A program made the position numbers and the translations under genes. Positions 55,563-64,000 of a stretch of 64,000 nucleotides of DNA are shown here, in pieces. Positions within the stretch are counted from its first letter, which is position 1. Every line of letters starts with the position of its first letter. Origin of the DNA: Endomychus coccineus (lineage: Eukaryota; Arthropoda; Insecta; Coleoptera; Endomychidae); the NCBI GenBank assembly GCA_958510875.1, contig OY294067.1, positions 62,446,039-62,510,038 of the forward strand, read 5' to 3'. A model generated the notes under the pieces. The model did not search any database and was not told where the DNA came from. It worked only from the letters and a program-made list of their open reading frames with translations.

Positions 55563-56524
55563 CGAGATATCAAAAATTATCTGGGTCGAGGGTGGTTGTG
55601 GAATATAAAACGTGTCTTACTTTACATTTGAAATAATTATGTCACTGTCACACTTACATCATCAATAACCTACAAATTTCATACCTATTTATTTCAGTTG
55701 TAAAACAATAATGAATCACAAATTATGAAATAATTATGTGAACTTTGAACCTTTTCAGAGGTCGTGATAGCCACAATCCGGGTCAAAAACTGTTTTGAAA
55801 TAGTTAATTTTCCGTAAATCGAATGACGTTCACGTGAGAAGCCTGTAGCACGCCAGTTAGAAAAGTGCAAACTGGTTGTACATAATACGGCTTTACGACG
55901 ACTTTTCGCGTGCCGTTTTCGCTCCATATAGTTAGATTTAGTATTGGACCGTTCCCGACGGCCCTTCTTTTTTCGGTAAATGTTCATTAAATAGGAAAAT
56001 TTAATTAAAACTGTTTGAGCTATTCTCAGATCTCAGCTACGCGCGTTTAACGTGCGACGTACAAAAGGGAATTTTCTCGCGACTAAAATATACACGATGC
56101 GGGTAAAAACTAGCGGCCTATAGCCAAAAACACTTTATTACAGCTGGCGCCGGTCGCACGGAGCAAGAAACGGCCCCAAATTAACAAGACCGAGGTAAAA
56201 TGTATAAACTCTAACTTACGGGCAGCGAGCTCCTCGCGGCATATGTCAAAATGATTTCGTTCGCAGCTAATTACATAGGACGTCTGGCGTTCATGCAATT
56301 ATGTTTTTATATAATTCGAACCTTCTAATTTCGATAGGCCACGTGAAAATCCCCGAGTCCAAAGCGCCAAAGACTTCTGAGTGTTACAATATTCGTATAA
56401 AATTGCGAAATTTCGCACTTTTAGAAACTTCAAATTAATTATGACATAATTATTTCAAACGTAAAGTATGACACACGTTTTAGATTCCACAACCACCCTT
56501 GACCAAGATAATTTTTGATATCCC
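55563..56524. mobile_element. 0.97-kb TIR element, copy 2
   Basis: Same orientation and nearly same sequence as 39649-40616, with the terminal inverted repeats kept; the right tip reads GATATCCCCTG, slightly altered. The - strand 97-aa frame remains open with about a dozen substitutions. Confidence 0.8.
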
Positions 56525-57502
56525 CTGACACTTGTTGTCACATGAACTGTCAAAATGTACCACAGAATAAAGACAAGATAGATCGTGACAATTCATCGAT
56601 GATGTCACTAGCATCTTGAAATGTAAATTTCGAACACATCTGCAGGTAAAATGTACACATGTGATACATATTTATAACCAGAAAAACACGGTTGACCTTA
56701 TGGTTCAATAAAATACTATAAATTCGTTTGAAAAAATGAAGATGGATGTCAGAAATACCACTCTAAAAGGGGGTGCCGCAGCCAAAAACAACGCAATCGT
56801 CTCCAGAGATACACACAAGCTTAATGTCACTTTTATATCGTTTATAACGAGAATAATTAACATCAATGAATTCTGCCAATTAATTTAATGACAGTGACAA
56901 ATATTTATATATGACATATTTTTACAAAAAAAAAATGAGAATCACAATCATTCAAACACAACATCACATCGAAATCAGAAAACGTAAACTGAATTTCTTA
57001 AATGGTAAATTGTAATTCAGATTTGAAAGTAGTGATTCGAAAGTGGAAAACTCCAAGATTACTCGAAAAACTGTTCCACTATATTAAGATGGAGTGTTCG
57101 ACCAAGATTTTTTCCAAACGTTTCTCCCTTCACATACACGCTACCCGTTTTTTATTTTGACATTCCGAATACTGTAGTGATAGTAGCCGTTGACTTCTTT
57201 AATATGAACCATGTATGTACCTACTTACGTAGGACCGAATTTTCATTGTTGATTATACATCATACTGTGTTGTTATAACAGAATATTTTGTATCACAGAA
57301 TATATTTGTGGTTTTTCCTTTCGAGGCAGCTTTGCCGATCTGTTCAGTTACAGTATTCTGGAATTGCTCGCTCTGTGCACCGCTGCCAGACGTTTGACTT
57401 TGATATTTGATCAATATTAAGTTAGTTACTGATAATTTTATTTCTACTTACAAGTTGTAAGAATAACTTGCTATTTTATCATTGTATGTTGTGATTATTT
57501 TG
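56525..57502. other. Upstream region of the CFAP44-like gene
   Basis: Starts with the dispersed repeat also seen near 46880; no further feature recognised. Confidence 0.4.
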
Positions 57503-57528
57503 ATGGACGCTACAAGAAATCCAACAGA
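57503..57528 (+). CDS. CFAP44: CFAP44-like gene, exon 1
   Basis: ATG GAC GCT ACA AGA AAT CCA ACA GA, followed by GTAAGT. Phase 2 joins exon 2 to give MDATRNPTEWLKVGRIDS. Short, so support is the splice fit and the resulting W-L-K-x-G-R-I start seen in this family. Confidence 0.5.
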
Positions 57529-60500
57529 GTAAGTATTCTTTTCAACTTTGTAATAGCCAAAAGTGCGACCAATGCATTGTATCCGCTACACTTTACTCGC
57601 TCAATGCATTTTCGGACAATCCTACATTACTGTTATGGAACTAGTTTTGAAGAAACTGAGATAATATAAATCGTTTTTATGTAAGAGTTACACCTTACAC
57701 CCCTGCAGAACCCTTCAGAAAAGGCTGATTTATACCTGGAACGCATGACTTACTAATTCAAACCATATTATATTTCAGTTCAGATATATATAGGCCGTTA
57801 TTTTACTGAATCTAGTGAAATTTTCATAAATGGGAGGAGGAGATTTATATTCTGGGAATCATCACATATTATCCTTCACGAATTTCTAGAAACTCATAAT
57901 CCCTAAACCAATCATCCGTCTAAGATTTTCAAAGACATAACTGATTTCAAAACCAAGATTATGAACGAATGGCGAATGCGAAATACTCCTTTCATAATTT
58001 TAATTTTAGAATCCCTTTGCATAATATATCTTTGATAATGCCTGCATCGCAGTTGAAAAGTGCTTTAGATGAGTAACAATTTAAATGAAAATGATTGTTA
58101 GTATAAAGTAAATTATATTATATTACATTCTGCATTGGTGCCTCTTAATTCATCTATGTCTCAAATGGGGAGATGTGTTGATAAATTGCATAAGTTACAT
58201 CAACTTCTTTTCGTCATAATGCTCTTTGAATTCCGTTAACTTATATCAGCTCTATTACTAGTAATGGTGAAGACCAAGAGAGGTTACGATTCTATTAAGA
58301 TTGAAGTCTTAAAAAGAAAAATTTGTAAAACTTTGTTTACTGGAAATCTGTTGGTTAAACTGAATCGACCAACCTGAGAACTTTACTAACTGATAGAGAG
58401 ATGAACAAACTCGGTTGTTTGGTCCTGATCGATAGTTAGCCCGATCCAGTAATGTGATATTCCTAACCATGCCCTTAGATTGATGCTTTCGTTAAAAAAA
58501 CCTATTCGATACTTATTTGTACTCATTGTTCATCTGGCAATGAAAAATATTCAATTAATGATTTTGTGGCTGAACTTTCGTTTACTGGAATTTCGTTGCG
58601 GGAAAAACGGTGATGGTGGGCCCTATACCGATTCTAATGGTACCAATTTTGTTGTGCGGGAAAACGCTGTTACTAAGTTGGTCACTTCGGATTGTTGGAA
58701 ATCTGATATGGAGATGGTACGAAGTGGATATTATACTGTTCAATCAGATGCATATTGCTACAATTTAACTTTGCGGAAATGTGTTGTTGCCAAGTTGTGA
58801 ACGCTGGAAATCATTTCGAGAAGATTTATGAATATTTTGGTAGAAGATCTTTGATGTAAATCTTCATCTCAATCAATCGGTGTAATGTAGGAAATGCGCT
58901 ATTGCCAAATTTACAAGTATAAATCATTGGAAATCTGTTGTGCGGATGGTTCAGAAATTGTATTCTATTTGATGAAATAAATGATTATGCAGTGTTGTTT
59001 TACAGTTACGTTTAACTCAATTCCTTATATGACGAACTTGAGAAGAGAAGTTTGTTGTATGTGTGTCTAAAGTCTAGCCAAATAAATTCTATTGAACCCA
59101 ATTTACCTGCATCAATAATGCGCCCATGAAGACTTAAGTCCCCTCGAATTTAACACATAATAAGACAAAGAAAAATATTGGGGAAAAAAGGAAGATATTA
59201 ACTTGTTTATCCTCTATTATAACAGATACAAGTTCATGTACCATAGCATATGATTAGATATTGTATCCAAAAAATCATTATGATATATATTTTAACTAGT
59301 ATTGAAAGAATTCCTAAACTTACTGATCATGAAATAATATCAATAAATACAAATTTTGAATTGAGTAAAGTTTTACACATAAATAGAACCACATTTAGCA
59401 ACTCGAATTATGATAAGTTGAATTATAGCAAGTGAAATTGCAATCTGAGGGAGCGTGGAATGCAATGAAATACGGTAGTGGTTAATCTGAAAGTAAATTC
59501 GAGAGGAACAGCGGTAATCAATTGCAAATCTCAGTCCTACAACATTGAAAGTGCTTTTACTACTAATGGGGGCCTCTTGTAGTGTCACTTTGAGGAGAAG
59601 ACATTCATTTCCCGATGCTAAACAAATAATATCAATCTTTGCTAGAAAGAGATTTTTATTCAAGTGATGCTTTAACCGAAGCGTCTGCTTCAACAAATAC
59701 TTGTTTATTTTCAGTAAAGGATATACTGACAAGAATAATGTGGATTTATTAAGAAGGACAATTTATAAAACGTATGAAGAGGAATTTTTACCTACACTGT
59801 TGTCCCTAAAGAATAGCCCGACCAATGACGAAACAAAAATTTCCTGTAGCATTTCAAGTCTAAGGAGAATTTTGCTTAAAATGTGTTTGAGTATTTGATG
59901 GCTATTAAACAATATTATTTAAACGCAGGAAAGCGTCCAATTATCAATCTTGACGAAACATCGTTAAATAGGTACACATCACACTTTGAAAAAAGAATGG
60001 AATAATTTTTCAGAAAAAGCCGAACCAAAACTCCCTCAAATAAAGACAAAATAATAACAATAATACATGCATTTTAAGTGAATGGATTTGTTCCGAACTG
60101 TCTGTTGCTTTCAGCTAAAAACATTACAGATTGCTCTCTGGATTACTATTAAGACACTGACGCAAAACTTATTGAAGACTGGTTTGAACATCTCCTTCAT
60201 CAAAATATACCCAAAAATAGAGTAATTGTAATGAGTAATGTTAGTTATCATAGTCATCAAGTAAGAATATTGGAGCTAGTTCCAACAGCAACAAAGCAGA
60301 CATTCAATAGTATATGATAGATAATAATATATATTTTGAAGAAACTTACAGAAAATGGGGTCTTTTAGAAGTATTAAAGGTTTCAAAATTATAAAGAATA
60401 CGTGTGATAAACTTGCAACAGAAAATGGAAATACAGTGTTGCGTCTTCCCCCCTACTATTGTGCAATTAAGATAGAAAACTTGTATACCTAGATTATTAC

Positions 60501-60955
60501 TAATGTTCAACCCAATAATAAGTTTAGGTTTGGATGAAAATGATAGTGATAGTGACACAGAAGTAAATTTAATGTAAAATAAAATTAAGTTCTTAAAATT
60601 GATTATTGTAAAACTTTTCCGTGTACTCACAATAATTATTATTATATCTTCAGTAATAAAATAAAATAATATTTTCAATTATCATTTCTCTTCAGTGCTT
60701 TTTTAATCCAAAATAAAAATAAATCAATATGTAGGTATATTTTTAAGCCGACTCTGCACCCATTTCTTGCGGTTTGGAGATGTTGGGACCAACACAATGG
60801 GGTTTAATCAGCTATTTGGTTTATTGTAAAGGTCAACGGTAAAATATGACCTATACTGTACTATACCATTATCAACTCGTGATTATATTGCGTATTGTGA
60901 ATCAATTTGTATTGCGTGAAGTGTCTTAATCATCAGATAATCTAATTTTTTCAAG
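57529..60955. other. CFAP44-like intron 1
   Basis: Contains a transposase relic (59690-60330). The 106-aa ORF at 58480 has no recognisable motif. Confidence 0.5.
59690..60330 (+). pseudogene. DDE transposase relic
   Basis: Broken frames read SSLRRILLKM, GKRPIINLDETSLNRY, IIHAF-stop-VNGFVPNCLLLS and KLIEDWFEHLLHQNIPKNRVIVMSNVSYHS. This is the LDE (first catalytic Asp), NGFVP and VIVMDNA-YHS order of IS630/Tc1-like transposases common in insects, with the second Asp replaced by Ser. Stops prove it is dead. Confidence 0.7.
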
Positions 60956-61221
60956 ATGGTTGAAAGTTGGAAGAATCGACAGCATGCACTTTATAGGCAA
61001 AGATGCAATATGCGTTGGGCGTGGATGTCATCTGTTTTTCTTCAATTTGATTACAAAAGAAACCAGCTTCTACAAAGCAAACAACGCAGATACTGGAGAT
61101 GGAATAAGGTATTTCGTTGGACATCGGTCTCTTAACTTCTTCGCTTTTGCAGAAAACTGTGGGAATCCTAATATTTTTGTATTAAGTTATCCAGATTTTA
61201 AACAGATCTGTATTTTGGAAG
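60956..61221 (+). CDS. CFAP44: CFAP44-like gene, exon 2
   Basis: Acceptor TTTTTCAAG, donor GTATAG. WLKVGRIDSMHFIGKDAICV, then NLITKETSFYKA, GDGIRYFVGH, FAFAENCGNPNIFVLSYPDF: the start of the WD-repeat propeller of CFAP44/WDR52, an axonemal tether protein of cilia and sperm flagella (family knowledge). The FAFAEN-x-x-NP-x-I-x-V-x-x-YP pattern is characteristic. CFAP43 is the alternative. Confidence 0.7.
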
Positions 61222-61589
61222 GTATAGTATAAATAAAAAATTTTAAGGTATAATTTTTTGTGATTGTAAGATTATTTCCTACTGTTAAATACCTCTAGTT
61301 TTGGAGGAATGTTGATCAAATTTTGTGAGCCTCCTTAATTCTTCATTAGGTTCCATAAAACTCCTTAGAGCATTTTGGAAGTTACTGCAAATAGAGCTTC
61401 ATTGACATTTCATCAGCATCTTTTTTTTGGCCATAGAGTGGTAATGTATGGAACGTTTACATCGGTCCTCTTGCACCGTCTACTGAACATTTTCATTTAA
61501 CTCCAGCTCTTCCATCTGTTAGTTTGTGTAAACACTTACACAACAATTGATATTTTCCTGCCCGCAAATAGATTGATAACTACAGACAA

Positions 61590-62990
61590 AACACCCGAAG
61601 CCTGGAAACACTCAGAACTGGAGCCTCCCAAAAGTACCTCCAGGGAAAATGGCAAGCTTCCAAAACACGGATTGATGTGGAAAAACGAAATCTGCAATCA
61701 ATTTGTTCCGACCCTATAAATCACCTGGAACAGACGGCATTTATCTTATTATGCTACAGGAAGCAATATACCTTCTAGCACACAAAGTTTTAAAGGCCAG
61801 TCTCGCACTGGGGTATATATCAAAAGCATGGACAGCTATCATGGTTGTCTTCATGAACAAAGCTAGAAAAGCAGTTATTCATCATTCATGCTCAAGACAC
61901 ATTAACATGGAACCAACAGTTGGTCAAGAGCTAGACTGGACCAACATTATAGCTATGTCCTAAAATGCCGTATTGGACCTACAATATTGTCATAAAACCA
62001 TGATCACTTACGTATCTTTGGTATGGAGGAAGAAAACCTAGAAAATAGCAGAGTTGAACAAAGTCCATGGACTTATCTGTCTTAGCATAATGGCTATGGA
62101 ATCAACACCAGCCGCAGCCATGTAAGTATGATTGGACATACCTCCGATTCAAAATACGACCAGGGATGAGACAACAATGAAACTTCTGAGACTGAAAACC
62201 ATGAGTAGAAGATTGTGGGTGGTACATTTAATGGAATATGACCAACGGACTACCAACTCCCAAGTAGTTCTTCAACACCAATTTCTAAGTAATCATACAA
62301 GAACGAAGAGAGTGAACAGATAGCATCAGGCGCTAGAAAACCTGATATACAGACAGTCAAAAACCAAAGAAGGAACTGGTAGTGAACTATATAGTTAAAT
62401 AGTCTCACTGAAAATACGCACTTCCGTATTACAAGCGGAGATGTACACAATACTGCAATTGATGTGCAAGAGAAAACAACAGAGAGAAGTACAAAAGTGA
62501 CATCGAAACTGGTATGGGAATGCCGAGAAAAATTCAGCGCTCTGGCAGAACACATATGGATACTGCGGCATCGAGGGCAACGAAAAATCTGAAGAACTAG
62601 CCAGAAAGGGTTCATCAGACTCATATGTTGGTCTAGAACCTGTACCTACTCAGAGTGATAAACACCGTCGTCCCAGGATGCATACGGGACTGGGCCACAC
62701 TAGAACAAGAGCGAAAATATTTATTAGAGAACAACATGAGTTGGAATAGATTCAAATAATAATACGTATTCTCAGCGCTGCTCACCGGTGAACTTTCAAA
62801 TTTTCAAGAATGTAAACTCCTGTAGGAATTTACTATCCGAGTTCGTTCATCTAGTGGAAAACTCTCAATGTCGACTATGTCTCGAGGATGATGAAACTTT
62901 CGTTGAGGAACATCTTTTACCAAAGAACTTCAACCAGCAAAAACATCGGCCTTATTAAACGACTGAACTGGGTTCAACTCACTCACAAGA
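61590..62990 (+). pseudogene. LINE relic (RT to RNase H and 3' end)
   Basis: FRPYKSPGTDGIYLIMLQEA and LGYISKAWTAIMVVFMNKARKA are RT motifs of Jockey/R1/I-type LINEs. Further on, broken frames carry SKLVWECREKFSALAEH and an RNase H-like block at 62500-62640, and CRLCLEDDET near 62870 as the C-terminal CCHC-like end. Multiple stops. Intron 2 of the CFAP44-like gene. Confidence 0.75.
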
Positions 62991-63649
62991 AACCTGTCGG
63001 TAACATTAATCTTAATCAAACTTCTTGAATAAAGATTGTATGATAACGATAACTATTGGGATGGAAGTCTCTTCACCAGCTAATCTGGTAACATCATCCT
63101 GAATTTTCAAAATGACCAATGTAGGAGTATTCTGAACAATTAAAAGTAAATTAACTGTTTCCCTAATGTCGCTCTGAGATTCTCAACGAAATATCCATTC
63201 CTGAGGAAAACATATCTTCTTTATGGTAAAACAACAGCCAACGAAACATATTTTTTGCTTCTGCGAATAGGTAGTCCACCTATAAATTTATTGTTTGATG
63301 AAAGTCAAAGTCTTGTTTAAAAAAAAACAGACAAATTGTCTGGACAGAAAAACTGGAAAGAGATAAAAGCCGAGAATAGAACCTACTATGTGATGTTAAG
63401 TGATGTAATTGCGGAATCATAATGACTGACCAGCAGTCTAAATAAACATATTGAACACTGTATATGATGATAATTCAGGTTCAATATTTGATCAGACAAT
63501 AATCATCATGACCCAGAGATTTTGTTTCAGCAATGATGATGATTGGTGAGAATTGTGCAAATGAATGTTAGTTAATGTTCTTTGTTTTTTTATGAATTAA
63601 CTTTAATAAAAGAGTATGTCTATTAAATTTGCATATTATTCTGTTTTAG

Positions 63650-63775
63650 GTGGATCCAAGGAAGGTTATATTTCTCTGGTGTTTTCAGAAACTTCCATAC
63701 TCATTTCACTCGGAAGTTTACCCTATTTCACGATTACTGTTTGGAATTGGAGAAAGGGTGAAAAATTAGGTAGCA
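63650..63775 (+). CDS. CFAP44: CFAP44-like gene, exon 3
   Basis: Acceptor CTGTTTTAG; phase 1 joins exon 2 as ILEGGSKEGYISLVF, then SILISLGSLPYFTITVWNWR, a WD blade with the TVWNW signature. A donor GTAAGA at 63776 is preferred because the sequence after it loses similarity; the frame stays open to 63867. Gene continues past the window. Confidence 0.65.
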
Positions 63776-64000
63776 GTAAGAGTCATGTTTACAGACAGCG
63801 GCAAATATTAAGGCAAGCATTCAAACTCGTTCAAAGAATCACTGATAGATGTGTATATGTAAATTGAGAATAAACTGCATGGTTTCATCACCAACCTTCT
63901 AGAAAATCACACTCCACAGGCAAAAGTGATAACTATAGATTCTGAATTGTGTCATAGGGATCTGGTTGCGGTTAGGATATGACACCTCGTGGAAGGAGTC

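Noticed and set aside
58480..58800. 106-aa ORF in the CFAP44-like intron
   Set aside because: No motif, no splice context, not supported by neighbours.

Overview
The window reads as nuclear DNA of an insect. It is AT-rich, its genes are split by GT-AG introns, interstitial (CCTAA/TTAGG)n telomere-type arrays are present, and it is loaded with LINE, Penelope, mariner, Crypton and MITE debris. I cannot name the species.

Layout. (1) 1-10594: a virus-like mobile element bounded by 2.3-2.7 kb terminal inverted repeats (TIRs). Between the TIRs, all on the + strand, are an A32/FtsK-type packaging ATPase, a DUF8207-type protein, a coiled-coil fibre-like protein, broken remnants of an integrase and of a phospholipase A2-like domain, a penton-like protein, a 59-aa protein and a double-jelly-roll-type major capsid protein. 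No DNA polymerase or protease is visible. The morphogenesis genes are open while the integration and entry-associated genes are broken. (2) 10.6-14.2 kb: tRNA-like fragments and a LINE relic in which a 389-bp piece of the endonuclease domain is repeated six times. (3) 14.7-23.7 kb: the last two exons of a kainate-type ionotropic glutamate receptor (iGluR-1), with two foldback elements and a recent inverted Penelope-like (PLE) pair around and inside the last intron. (4) 23.7-31.6 kb: intergenic DNA with a LINE RNase H relic and a TIR element carrying a three-exon THAP gene. (5) 31671-53657: a complete 12-exon kainate-type receptor (iGluR-2, 918 aa). Its introns hold a mariner relic, a Crypton relic, a 0.97-kb TIR element, two further inverted ribozyme-bearing pairs, and a telomeric-repeat array split by a poly(A)-tailed insert. 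(6) 54.7-56.5 kb: MITEs. (7) 57.5-64 kb: the 5' exons of a CFAP44-like ciliary WD-repeat gene, with transposase and LINE relics in its introns.

Two systems stand out. One is the polymerase-less, capsid-encoding TIR element. The other is three independent families of hammerhead-ribozyme motifs, each present as an outward-facing inverted pair, sitting in introns of the two tandem receptor genes. All splice models come from hand-checked reading-frame phase and GT-AG sites. No alignment or database search was run.
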